This document shows, piece by piece, positions 42,839 to 55,231 of a stretch of DNA of 64,000 nt. A model generated the notes under the pieces. The model had not been told where the DNA came from. It saw nothing but the letters and a program-made list of their open reading frames with translations, and made no database searches. The stretch comes from Lumnitzera littorea (Eukaryota; Streptophyta; Magnoliopsida; Myrtales; Combretaceae). The stretch is from positions 44,333,167-44,397,166 of the forward strand of contig JAMXBB010000008.1 of NCBI GenBank assembly GCA_024138015.1, given 5' to 3'. How positions within the stretch are numbered: the stretch's first letter is position 1; every line of letters starts with the position of its first letter. A program made the position numbers and the translations under genes.

Positions 42839-43650
42839 CATATCGAGATTAACCTAAGCCAAGCATGCTTAACTTTAGAGTTCCAACATGCTCCAAACTA
42901 CTATTATAGAAGGCATCTCAATGATTTAAAGTTTAGTCACCTAACATATAAAGAGTATTAAACCATATACCCAAACTAGTCTCAAACTTTTGCCCAATAT
43001 TTCTAAATACTCAAGCAAATGTGTCTATGGAGCAAGCAAAAAAAAAAAAAAAAAAGCCATTCAAATTCTAACCTTTTTGGTTAAAGCATAAGACCTTCCT
43101 AGATCTAGTCAAAACCATTTGGGAAAAAATAAAAAAAAAAAAAGTAATAACAATATTCTCAAAGCCATAAAAGAAATTCAAACCTCTACCCTAAAATGGA
43201 ACAAACTATTCTTTGGCAACATTTGCCAAAGAATTCAAAAAGGAACTCAAGTAAACCTTAAAACATGAAGAAAATATAGGATAAAGTGGCTAAAAGATGG
43301 AGAAAAAAAAATAAAAGGTACTATTAAGCCTACATCATAGCCCGTAGGACAAAAAATAGAATATGGGGACCTCCAAAACTAAGTTAGCAACTGGATCAAT
43401 GATTCAAAGGATTGAGGCAAACACATAAACTCCCATTTTGATGGCTTTTAGTCTTCGTCCAATATCATGACACCTAGAGAATCTTACATCCCTAAAATCC
43501 TAAATGGAGGTTACACACCAAAACAACAAAATCAAATGTTGAGACCAATCACATTAAGTGAAATTAAACAAGCCTTAGACTCCATAGGTTCATCAAAATC
43601 ACCTAGCAAAGATAGAATGAATTCCAAATTCTACCCAAAAAAAAAAAAAA
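42839..43650 (+). pseudogene. L1-type LINE, end of endonuclease and start of RT (broken)
   Basis: Right-hand part of the LINE whose ORF1 is at 33,600-35,370. V-L-N-H-I-P-K-L-V-S-N-F-C-P-I-F-L (42,950-43,000) is the end of the APE-type endonuclease, where S-D-H is usual and S-N-F is seen. Then F-W-L-K-H-K-T-F-L-D-L-V-K near 43,075-43,115, L-K-W-N-K-L-F-F-G-N-I (43,193-43,225), I-K-W-L-K-D-G-E near 43,280-43,305, and the first RT block L-S-E-I-K-Q-A-L-D-S-I-G-S-S-K-S-P-S-K-D-R-M (43,551-43,620). The sequence stops at an A tract (43,637-43,651). The catalytic F-A-D-D region is missing. Confidence 0.75.
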
Positions 43651-43651
43651 A

Positions 43652-44373
43652 TGTTGGGATTTAGTAGGGAACTTATAGATATAGGGTTCTAAATGATGTT
43701 GTTACGTAGGAGTTGCATAGATGTTGCATGGATGTCATACCATACGCGACCTCAGAGGAATAGTGTGAAAATGGCACTTATAGGGAGGACTTAAAAAGAA
43801 ATGGCTAGGAAGAGAAACAGGTACTCTTAGTAGCTTAAGCACACTTGTGTCATGTGAGGGAGTTGTTGAATATTAACTTTACTAAAATTGATTGAGTGTT
43901 GACTCATTCTTTACTTAAGTGTTATTTTGATCCTTGAGAGTAGAGAGTTCATAGGATAGCACTATTTCTCTTATCTAGAGCTTCTCAAAAGGTCTCTAAC
44001 GAAAAGGCATGGTCGAGTATTTATAGACTCTTAAATTTGATAGCAACCAATAGATCATGTGGATGATCAACAATTGAGATTAAGCTTGCTCAATCGAGAT
44101 TATCTTGATAAGCTTATTACTGGCTTAAGGCCAATAGCCTTTCTTATTGAGTACACAAATCATACTAAGAAAGATCAAGGCAAATGAACCAATCTGACAG
44201 GCCTATTCCAAGCCTGTTAAGCCAAATTTTCCTAAGACATACTAATTACAAACCAGACTTGCTGAGCCCTATCGCTTAGCCAAAGAAGTCAAACTTAAAT
44301 AAATAATAGATCAACAATAGAGTAATAATAAACTAATAGTGGACTTTGTTTAACACAAAATTAACTCTCTACA
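43652..44373. mobile_element. LTR-like block (722 bp)
   Basis: Begins TGTTGGGATTTAG, has a TATA-like TATTTATAG at 44,018-44,026 and ends CTCTCTACA, followed by TTTTGCCCCCTG. The start and end are like those of plant LTRs. It abuts the broken LINE at its A tract. No sister copy lies in the window and no 5 bp duplication is visible, so this is tentative. Confidence 0.35.
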
Positions 44374-46039
44374 TTTTGCCCCCTGCCCAAAGTTCTTAGA
44401 TAAAGTCCAAGTATTTTGAGTATTAATTCACTATCATGAATAGCTAGGTCATCACTTGATGTAAGTGTACTATAAAGTAGTCCAAGTCATTATCATAATA
44501 TATGATCATAGCACCAGCACTAGTTTTATTTATAATATACTTTTATTTCAATGCGTGCTTTATTACGAACGTCACTTGTAATGACAAATCATATTGCGTG
44601 CTAGGTAGCATGATAAATAAATCTTCCTTATTCACCAACGTATTAGATCTTGCTTTATGTCTACTATTAGTTGGAAAATAGATCCCAATAAAGAGCCAGG
44701 AAGTTTCCTCAAATCCCATTCTTGGCAAACATGATGAAGAACAAAAAATATATCTCCCTTTAAGTTTTATTCACTGACGTACTTCTTCATAAACATTTTG
44801 GCACAAATAGACCATAGTCTTAATCGATCAAATTTCAGAGCATCTCATTACATCTTTGAATTAAATCCTTTTTCTCTCTAACTTTTTTCTTTCTTTCTTT
44901 CTTTTTTTTTTTTTATTAACCAGAAGAAGTATATGAAGTTGTACCGTCGCTTTTAGCACGAAAATTGACCAAGTCAATGACATAGCACATATCTTTTACA
45001 CATCATTATGCCAACCGAGCACCATAAAAGCTCTGTATATTTTAAAGCTTCTTCAAATCATGTAAATTGTTTACTTATATCCATATAAGATTGGATCATC
45101 CTCATATCCCTGAATCTAGTAGAGATATTGCACGAAATGTCTAGTTTTAACAATACAACATATTTCTTTTCGTCATCTCGGATTCAAACCCATCAACTAT
45201 GATATTATCTCAGGTTTGCATTTCTCGGTTCTTATCTTTCCAACTTTATCATACCAGTTACATAGACACATGTGACTTTATATGACGTCACTTATTCCTG
45301 ACTATTGCAAGAAAAAAATTCAAATCCCTCGGTCTCTCTATTCGTGTATAAAATAAAATGCAACTTGTAATCATGTTATTCCATCGCATCTTCAAGTTGG
45401 AGAACTACATCTCCATGCATAAAAAAAGAATATTTTTGATATCTTAACTATGAAATGAAAACAAGTTGATCCTTTGTCTTCTTAAATATTTCTATGCTTT
45501 AAATCCAATTCAAATCTTTACTTAACATTTTTTTCTCTCTTTTGAACCAAATTCGTTCAAACATAATTCACTCCTATTACATCTTAAGGAATTGAAAAAA
45601 AAAAAATCAAATCTTCAATATTTTCTAAATCCAACTTAAATGCTTTCAAACTTAATTCACTTTCATTATATCTTCAATAACCAAAAGATAAACCTTCTTA
45701 AACTCTCTTTCTTTCTTTCTTTTTTCTAATTGTGCTTTCACAAACACCAACTTCTATACATAATATCCTATTATTTTTTAAGCACATATCAAGATTGTGA
45801 CAATAATCAAAAGCAAAAACTAAACACTAGCTCTCCAACTTATAGTTCGTCGCAATTTCCTACGTTGCACAAGTTGTGACAATGACTTGCATCGCAACAA
45901 GTCATGACTTAATAGTTACTAATCACTATTCGCACATCTAGTGATGACATCTCTAAAACACAACCACTCGCATTTGTCATGAGACAGGAGGTTCACTCTC
46001 TCCTTATGTGCCCATACGGCACTCGACCCTCCTTTCTCT
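44374..46039. other. AT-rich unassigned DNA
   Basis: No recognisable coding sequence. Contains TTTC-type pyrimidine repeats near 44,886-44,914 and 45,706-45,722. May be internal or flanking sequence of LTR elements. Confidence 0.35.
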
Positions 46040-46367
46040 CATTATATTTGATTGGATTATGGAGGGTGAGCCAACCTTTTCCTTTCCTATTTATCCATGA
46101 CTGTTCCAAGTCCTTATATCCTTAGAAGTGCCAACCAATTTTGTCACTATCCTCCATATGATAAGGACGTCTAACTTCTCAATTGGTTTCGACCTACCAT
46201 GGCCATCATTAAGAGAGCAGCATCTACTTCTGACCAATTTGTTCTTGGGAAGCTAACCCCATCTTAAGAGACTAATCTACCCTACGAACAAATCGCCTGT
46301 TGACACCATTCACTTCACATTAAACTTTAAGTTGAACATCCCTACTTCCATCTAAAACACGGACCAT
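46040..46367. repeat. Diverged direct repeat, copy 1
   Basis: About 330 bp, similar throughout to 52,771-53,098: shared CATTAT(A/G)TTTGATT at the start, GGA(C/T)GTCTAACTTCTCAATT in the middle and CTACTTCCATCTAAAA at the end. The identity of the parent element is unknown; readable peptide pieces are not recognised. Confidence 0.75.
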
Positions 46368-46645
46368 GGCATTCTTCCCTACCTAAATCCACGATGCCTT
46401 CATCGTAGGGCCAACTATCTACCACTACCCTTTCCTTTAAGATGACTCACCTTATTCCTCCATTGCCTAACTCTACACTAAGATCATCTCTACTAGGACT
46501 TCAAGGCTTCTACAAACATCACCTTGCTCTCTCCTTTTGTCCACCAAGTTCGCCTCTTGTTGAGTAGCCCAATGGTAAAGTCAACCCTTTAAAGTTCACT
46601 TTTTTCATTTTCTTAACATTCAGGTAGAGTCTTGTTACAATATTA
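46368..46645. other. Unassigned spacer
   Basis: Pyrimidine-rich on the plus strand, no known domain; ends at the TGTCACGCCCC boundary. Confidence 0.35.
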
Positions 46646-49600
46646 TGTCACGCCCCAAACCAAAAAGCCATAACAGTCCTACGATGTAAATCAACCGATG
46701 CTAAAAGCTAGCTACCTTAGCTGCTCACGTAAGTAAAGCCTATATAGGGTGTTCACCACTCCACTGCTTGGAAGCATCCTTTTCAATACCTGGTATGAGT
46801 CAACTTATGGTGTAACTTTTAAAAATAAATTCTGAAAAATAATTTTAAAAACTAAAATTTCACTAAAATCCATAAGTTTGCAAAGCATGAAATAAATTTC
46901 ATTGACTAAAAACTAATGGGTCTAGGTCACTTAAGGAGACCCCATTAGTTTTCTCACAAGTTAATACAGTCGATAAATCGAATAGAAATCCAGTTGGGTA
47001 AATCTTGGATCTCAATCCCCAATCCTGTTCTCTAGCCTTCTAGTGAGTCTACTAGGGAAACCTACAAAATACCTATACAGGAATAAGCAACAACTTGCTC
47101 AATAAGTGAGACAGAGACAGTAATATATATCTGACACCAAGCAACTAAGGTTTTCAAGCAATTTAATTAGATATAGTGCATGATCAAGCAAATGCCATCG
47201 TACGACATTGATTGATTATCATGAGATCAGAGAACTTATGCTTACTCTAATCCGAGTTCCAAGGAGTTTAATGCTGAGCACTCGCAAATTTGATCACTAA
47301 ACCAGGGTTTATGCAATGAAGAATACACTCCTTCCGAAACTACCTTTGAACCACTGACCCCAACTTGACCGCGACCCCCTCTCCTATCAGTTAGTTAGAC
47401 TTAGGGTGGTGAGAGGACCATTTTTGCTATCCTTAACGAAAGTGTTCGTGTTTGGCCTACATTTCCTAATCGTTACCCTTAGCAGGTTGTGATGTAAATC
47501 CGATTAGTGGTTAAATCGAGTTTGTATTAGATTACTTTTTGAATGATCAAGCAAATTCAAATAGTTCAAAGCATGTAATATCATAAAGCAATCAACACAT
47601 CAATCCAGCATTCAAATAGCACCATAGTATTCAAGCACACATGCTGCATGTGCATAAGCAACTAACTCACAACCACAAACAAGACATATATTAAGGTCTC
47701 CAAGTATTTTTAAACAATACTTCAAAGTGCGATAAAATACTGATCTTACTTACCTGGATACATGCTCATTCTCCTCACGCATCGTTCTCGTCTTTCTTTA
47801 TTATGTCTAATATATAACATCTTTAGTTTATGTCCAATATATAACATATGTATTCATTATGGACATTTAAGTAGATTTCCAATCATGTTAGGTAAATTTT
47901 TCTAAGGTGTATATTAGATATTAGTTAAGTAAAATACATTCTGACTAAGGTTCTAACTTGGTATGGATTACTACCTAATAGTTTCTAATCTAGGTTTTAA
48001 CTTCAATAAATTCTTAGAAGTGATAAACATGCAACTTTCTAATCTATCCTCTGTCTCCCAATGGTCCAATATCTAGTACCAACCATCTTCAATTCCCAGC
48101 TACTCCTATGTTTTGCATCTTCCATCAAACTATTTTCTGACTAAGTTTTTAACTAGGCTTCTAACCCAATCTTATGGTATAACTATTGTACAGGTGGCTT
48201 TTTACTCGTGTTCTAACTCTAATATAGGTATATAATTCATATGTAAATGATTAGTTGATCTACTATTGAACTTTGGGTGCGGTTAAGAAGATCCAATACC
48301 AAACAACATTCTAACCCAGTTTCTAACAAAGTTTTTGACCCTCAATCCAAAGTTAGATTCTTATTTAGAAAGTTCTTGATTTATAGCTTGTCTCAAGAAA
48401 TAGGATAGAGTTCAAATATAAACCACTTTTTGGTATAGATTCAATTTTCCTAGTGTATTAAACATATTCATACTAAATCACATTCTGACTTACTTTCTAA
48501 CACAATTTTTGACTTTGCTATTATTAGTACATCTAACTACTTCGTATATGCTCCACTTACCCTACATTTCCAAAAGTGTACCCTTGCATAATCAATAAGT
48601 ATCAACTAAAACTTTAATCATCTACTTCATTTTTCCATCATACTATCCATTGATTTACAAGTATACTAAATACTAGAAAAATCTAACTTTAAATCACTAA
48701 ATACCCACTTTTACTTATAAATTATCCTTCCTAAATTCATATTAAAACACTTTTAACTACTGTTTGTGGAGAAATTTAGGGTATACCATAGTTTTAGAAA
48801 ATTTTGTCAATCTCTTTTAACAAAATACCCTATCCAACGTACCGATTACATAAAAATGGAATTTTCTAAAAAATCTAACAACTTAATTTTAGAAATCAAA
48901 CCACTCAACATCAAAATACAATATCTTAGGAGTATAAAAACAAAATTTCAAGTCGAAACCATATGAATTGGTCTTTCAAAAACCCGATCGAAAATTGTTA
49001 CATGGGACGTTTTTCTTAAGGAACCCATATCTACACTCAAAATTTTGAAAATTTGATTATATATTTGAATTTCACATGCAAAAATATGTAGGGAAACTAA
49101 ATTTCATAATTTTTTGTGATCGTTTGCTATTTTTCCCTAATTTTTTACAAAATTGAAAGAGTTTAGCGACTTATCGAAAACTCGAGCTCCTGCCACTATA
49201 GGGTGAGGAGGGTGTATTGGCCCAAACCACTGCCAACCACTCTTTGAAGCCACTACTTGGTTTCACTCCTAGCTAGTCATCTTCCCCATGATCATATAAA
49301 ACCTCAAATTTGCAACTAAATTTCTTAAATTTTGTTCTTTACTTGCTCTCTCTATATTTTCCACTCCTAGATTTTTTTCTAGCTTTGTAATTGCCTAAAC
49401 TTATTTCAAATAGCAAGATATAATTTTATATCTCCAATTGAGTTGCTTTTATATTTTCCTTAGCGTAAAAAATCCTATCCCATGCATTTCCTACTCTCAA
49501 TCCAAATAGCAAACATGTTTTCTAATTGTCAAAGAAAACTTTTTATCATTTTCCCCAATTTTATTAATTTATTTAGTGAATTATACTTAATTTCGGGTAT

Positions 49601-49953
49601 TTATAACAATTACGAATACATATTTTTATATAATAATTACACCCAATGTATATACATATTTTTTATATATTATTTTATGTACAATATTAATTATATTACT
49701 CTTATAATTTATTTCTAAATCTTTGTTATTTTTCGAGACCTAATTCGCACTTTACCAATAATAATAATATAGTAAAATTATACGATTTTGGCTATATTTT
49801 TAATATTTTATTATATTTTTAAATTCTAAGCTTACGATAATTCCTCGGCTAATCTCACGAAACCCCTCGTAAGCTTTTAACTTAATCGGGTTACTTTTCT
49901 GAATGCCCTAAATTTATTACCAAACCTAGTCATGCCAATACGAGTCTCACATT
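46646..49953 (-). mobile_element. Probable long LTR (3.3 kb), minus strand
   Basis: On plus it begins TGTCACGCCCC at 46,646 and ends GAGTCTCACA at 49,953. Read on minus it is TGTGAGACTCG...GGGGCGTGACA. On the upstream (minus) side is a purine tract AAGGGGGATGGAAA (49,954-49,967), as expected for a 3' LTR. Next to that the minus frame gives a F-E-D-E-like tail typical of the end of chromovirus pol. The flank TATTA at 46,641-46,645 has no clear partner. Orientation follows the purine tract. Confidence 0.5.
47937..48640. repeat. Very diverged tandem repeat, about 175-195 bp period
   Basis: Four headers like CATTCTGACTAAGTTTCTAAC begin near 47,937, 48,131, 48,307 and 48,483. The rest of each unit is weakly alike. 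It lies within the probable long LTR. Confidence 0.3.
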
Positions 49954-49967
49954 TCCATCCCCCTTAA

Positions 49968-50200
49968 AGAAGTTTCATCCTCAAAACTATGATATCTTAA
50001 GCTATTATTATGGTATTTGGATCAATAAAGAATATCTCTCCCTTATCTTTATTCTTAATGATAAAAGTCATTTATGTCCTTACTTTCTAAGCTACCTTCT
50101 ACTCAAGCTCCCAAATTAACTCTTTACATGTTACTCATATGTTGGTCTTCTATGAACTCATATTTTTCTCTACTTCCCCAATTCTCTTATTCACTACTAA
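49968..50200 (-). pseudogene. Possible end of gypsy pol beside the long LTR
   Basis: The minus strand gives K-E-L-I-W-E-L-E followed by a broken tail and a V-L-R-M-K-L-L stretch that corresponds to the F-E-D-E end of chromovirus polyproteins (chromodomain E-E-A-T-W-E-x-E). Only this piece is readable; upstream pol is not found. Weak. Confidence 0.25.
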
Positions 50201-52770
50201 TATTGAATCCAAGTTTCTAGTATTTCTTGTATCCCTATTTGCCTTCTCTTTCCTCTTCTCTTGCTTCTCGAATCGATTATATTAATTGATTATTTATTTC
50301 TATGGTGTTTTCTATTATTTTACTAAGTTGAAGGTAATCAAATCAATTATACCAAATCTTTCTACATTCAATATTCAGGATTCAAGTGTTGGTTAATTAG
50401 GTTTTATGAATATTTATTTTTTGAATAAGTTTCTAAATCAATTTCTGAGTTTAGGAAATCTTAAGTTTCCAATAAGAAGAAATTTCCTAATTCTATTTGG
50501 AAATAATCATTGGTATAAGATTTGTTATATACTAAAATTTCCTTTTATTATCCACATTTAGTTAGTTGTTTAGATCATATCAAATTTTAGCATTCAAGAT
50601 TGGTCTCAAGTTTATTATCTTGATATTATAATTTATCATTAACTTAATTGTTTCATTTCACTAATCTTACTTATTTTTCTAAAGTGTAATTTTGTTAGAT
50701 AGATATCCATCTATTATTTTGGGATCCATTGTTATTCCTATCAATCTATCGTCTAATTTTGTGTAGTGGCATAGTATTTAATTAATAGTTTATTCCTACA
50801 TTAGTTATATCCTTGTACAACGAGTTTCTTATTTATTAAGCATTTATGAGGAATATTTTAGTTGTTCTATTATACTTATTATACTTTCTTATGTTATGTT
50901 AAGTTTACTTAAATTCTTTCACTTTTTTTCATGATGTTTGATATTTCAAATCATTTAATGAAGGAATCTTCTTATACTACGTGTTACATTTGGTATCCTT
51001 AACTTTATAGGTCATAAGGTTTTCTATTCCAATTACTATATTAGCATCATTGCATTACCTATTGATTCATTATCTATCTTATCTCCCATCCTCAATTCTT
51101 TTATACAAATTTAATGTATTCAATATTTTGTCTTATATCGAAATTCTAGGTTTTATTGATGGTTAGTTATGTCCTAATTGTTTCTTCTACAATTAATACA
51201 AATTTGTTTTGTTCTTATCCCAATTACGTGATTGTTTCATTCCATGATTGTTATGTTGTTGTTCCAAACATTAACTTTATATTTTGTATCACCAGCACAA
51301 ACGTCAACAATAGTAGGTTTGGCAAATTTTGACTATTCTTTATTTTAAGTACAAATGAGATAGTGGATGACTTAAATAAGCTAGACTTAACATGACTTGA
51401 CAAACTAGTACGACTTTGAACAAGTGTACACATGAAACATCTCTGATTAATATGACTTAGATTTGTTTAAATGTGGCACAACTTGAACAGAACAAAAACT
51501 AAAGACTCAATCAAATAGACTTGAAGACCATCAATTTACCAATCCCTTTATGTTTACTCAAATGTGCTAATGTACATATGAGAAATATTACCTCATAGTA
51601 TTTTAACTATATCTAGCATCAAATCTTCTATCTTTTCTCATGACATAGTTAATTAGAGATTATGGATTTGAAGTTTATTTACTTTTCTTGTCAAGTTTTC
51701 ACCACAAAGGGCAAAGTTAATCAAAGGGTTACTTGATAAATCTTTCATTGCTATATTTTGATATAATTATTGCACACATTTATGCCTTACTCCTCGTTAT
51801 GAACTGTTATAGAAATTTAGTTACTCCTCATTGTGAACTGTTATAGAAATTTAGTTAATCCAATTATATGTTTAATACCTTGGGTTATGATTTATATTTT
51901 AGTTCAAGGTCCTTCACTTCCTAACATCCTAGCTATAACATATTATGATCACTCTGAGATTGCAACTAACTGAATTAATAATTTCTTCTTAAACCTATTC
52001 TTCAGAAACTTTTTACTGTTGGTATCCTTTTTGGTTATTGTAACTATATTATGAAATTTTGAGGGTTTACCTTCAGTTTATATTACCATATATTTTATTG
52101 AACTAATGGAGTAATTGAAGTATTAGGTAAGTCAAAGTAAGATCTTCTCCTAATCTAAACCTTCAAAGTAGAGGGTAGTTATCTATAATTCCAATCAGGA
52201 TTATTTTCTCTAAATACTTATATATTTTTTTTATTCTTGCACCAAGTTAAATTTTTAGGTTCATTACTCTAGGTGACATTATCCTATTCACACGATACAT
52301 CAGAAGAGTAGAAAGGTATCGTCCTATGAGTATTATATCATCATCTTTTCACAAATTAACATCATATCTTTGCATATCTAATGTAAAAAGTGTATTACTT
52401 GCCTTTCACCACATTATGTCACTATTTACTCATGGTAAGTTCATATTGGTTATACTTTTTACTTAAGTTAAGAGAAATAAATTTAACATTTATATATCTA
52501 CACATTTGAATTACATATTACTGAATAATTATATCACAAAGAGATATAGATTTGATCCTTTTTATGTTCAATATCATTCTTTGTTCCCAGATATACTAAA
52601 TAAAATTGTAACTTTATTTCACTAAACTAACCATCTTATTGAAGTTACTATATTATGCTTAAAGACAAAATATACGATGGATTATTAAAATATCTTCAGA
52701 ATTAGAAATGTCATCCCAAATCAGATTAATTCATAGTATTTTAAATATATCTAAGCTATTAAAATATCCT
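50201..52770. other. AT-rich unassigned DNA
   Basis: No domain recognised on either strand; ORFs are short. A 38 bp direct repeat (ACTCCTCGTTATGAACTGTT and ACTCCTCATTGTGAACTGTT, near 51,789 and 51,825) is a small local tandem duplication. Confidence 0.4.
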
Positions 52771-53098
52771 CATTATGTTTGATTAGATTATGAAGGAAAG
52801 CCAGGTTTTTTCTTTCCTATTTGCCCAAAACTGTTCCAAGCCCTTCTATCTTCAAGGGTATCGACCGGTATTGTCACCATCCTTTATATGATAGGGATGT
52901 CTAACTTCTCAATTAGTTTCCACTTGCCATAGTCATCATTAGGAGAGTGGCAATAGCTCCCGACCAATTTGCTCATAGGAAGTCAACCTCGCCTTGAGAG
53001 ACTACTCCACTCTATGAACAAACCACTTACTAATGCCACTCACTTGACATTAAGCTCTAAGTTGAACACCTCTACTTCCATCTAAAATACAAACTGTG
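52771..53098. repeat. Diverged direct repeat, copy 2
   Basis: Partner of 46,040-46,367, same orientation, 6.7 kb apart. Flanking sequences do not match. Confidence 0.75.
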
Positions 53099-55203
53099 AC
53101 ACGTACTACATTGACAATACACTAAAGAGAGTCATGTTTTGATCATCAAGGAATACCTACTTACTCATACTTGATAACTTAATAATATTAATCAAACACT
53201 CAATAGAGGCTTATACTTGACCATAATTAGCAGCTAAAATAAGAAATAACTAATAAGGTAAAAATCTCCTTAATCAATAATGATCAAATCAACGGTAATG
53301 AGGAAACTCTTTTTCTTCTTTTTTTTTTTTTCCTTTTTGGTAACAAAAGATATGTACTTTCTCCTTTCTTGATTAGTAACAATCAATAAGCCCACATAAC
53401 AGCAATGTCATACTCGATCATCCTCAATCACGGATTGCGATCTTAGAATAGGTTTGTTAAAATTCATTTTCTTTTTATTCTTTCTCTATTCATGGAATTT
53501 GGCTTATAAATCAAAACAAATTTGATCTCTTTTCCAAAACAACTAGTTATTTGTTCACTTAATGCACACACATGATTCCCTTTTCTTTTTATTTATTTCT
53601 TCCTTGGCATATTCTTTTACACAAATGGCTTCATGAGACAAATCATGGTACAATAACTGAAATTATATTCATACAATGATTGATCATATAACATCTTAAA
53701 GTTCATGCAATTTTTATAAAGATGCTCGTTGAAATATTCTATTCACTTTGATATACTAGGTTAAAAGGTCGATTTTATGGGCATATAAAAAATTAATGTC
53801 ATGTGTCCTTTTCTTTCATATAATATCAACCAAGGATAGATCCAAATTTAAATCAAGCACACTCCTTTCTGTCTATGAATAAGACAATCCATCAGTATGT
53901 GTGTGTATATATATATATATACATACAAACATAGACACATACGTTCATACATACATATATATACATTTTTTTTTCTTTCTTAAACACGTCCATTATTCAT
54001 GAACTTTAATATTTTTTTTTTTTGTATACATAAATTATATGACACATCTCTACCATATGTATATATATATTCTTTAAGATGTTGATGGCAACTTTGTTAG
54101 ACCTTAACGTGGGTAGAGTTTTTCACATCTTAGGTAACGTTTCAATCTAAGTGTGAGAAATTTGATAATAAAAAGCTATATTATCGAATTTGACAAAAGT
54201 AAAAGTAGTTATACATCTATCCCTCTCTCTTTCTCTTTAACACAAAGATAGTGACACTTAATACAAAGATATCTTAGTGCTCATGTGGTAGATGAGTTGT
54301 GTTCTCTTAATAGAAGGCATATATCAATCTTAGAAAAAATAGATTTAGACGTCCCTATGCTTATTTGTCTAACATGAGGAGTGTTTATAATGGCTGTTTT
54401 TCTTTTTTTTTTTTCTTTTTTTTTGTTGCTAATTGAACTTAAAGCAAGAGAAGTTCGTAAAGTTATAATAATGGCTTATCAATGGTGATAACATCTTACT
54501 TGATTTAGCAAAGATAAGGCCAATCTTAATAGACTTAAGAGCAATCAAGATCTCACCATTAATTATATAAAAGGCCTTGTAGTGCCACTATAAATTCTCA
54601 AATGTATATAGAGATATTTGTAACTTGAATTTATTTTTTATATGTCTAAAGTTAAATTTAAATTTTGATTTCTTGAAAATATTTCTTTGCACAGCTACAT
54701 AATATCAGTATATTCCATCAACCTTACTCATTGCTCGGTTATTTGATAGGTGCGAAAAAGTGACAAGTAATAAAGGTAAAGGGTAGGATGAACTTGTTTG
54801 ACAATCATGGCGAAGAGCCATGCATGACAAACACCACATGAATACATAATGTAATAAGCATATGTAAACTTTCCCTTAGTTGGTGAGAAGCTCCCATACT
54901 TATATCCTTCTCCCCATAGTTGCTATCATGTCACAATGGGACATGGTTGTAACTCTTGATATAATGGTGGTATAATAGGAGAACACTTTGTCTTATCATG
55001 TCTCCTTCATTCACAATTTTTTAGAGTTGGCTTACTACCTTAATTCTAAAGCAACATGTTGTTTGATGCTGTTCAAACTAAGAAGTGTTGAACTCTATTT
55101 TGATTTTCTTTAATTTAATCTATGTTAAGCCTAACTCGCTTAATATAAATTATTTGACACAAAATTAAGGAAAACATTTTCCTTTACAAAATGTTAAAGA
55201 ATT
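53099..55203. other. AT-rich unassigned DNA with simple repeats
   Basis: No gene seen. Simple repeats: (TG)n(TA)n at 53,899-53,921 and ATACAT-rich sequence to 53,966; T tracts near 53,318-53,332 and 54,401-54,424. Confidence 0.4.
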
Positions 55204-55220
55204 AATTTTGGAGTTGCCAA
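55204..55220 (-). other. Primer binding site-like sequence next to LTR
   Basis: Minus strand TTGGCAACTCCAAAATT, close to the TTGGCGACTCC motif found after the 5' LTR of many plant Tat/Athila-type gypsy elements. Confidence 0.4.
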
Positions 55221-55231
55221 CAAGTAAAACA

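Noticed and set aside
43652..44373. Solo LTR with target duplication
   Set aside because: The flanks are AAAAA and TTTTG, which do not match, so I list it only as LTR-like.
46641..50010. TATTA target duplication for the long LTR
   Set aside because: TATTA occurs again only about 50 bp past the boundary in AT-rich DNA, so the match is not informative.
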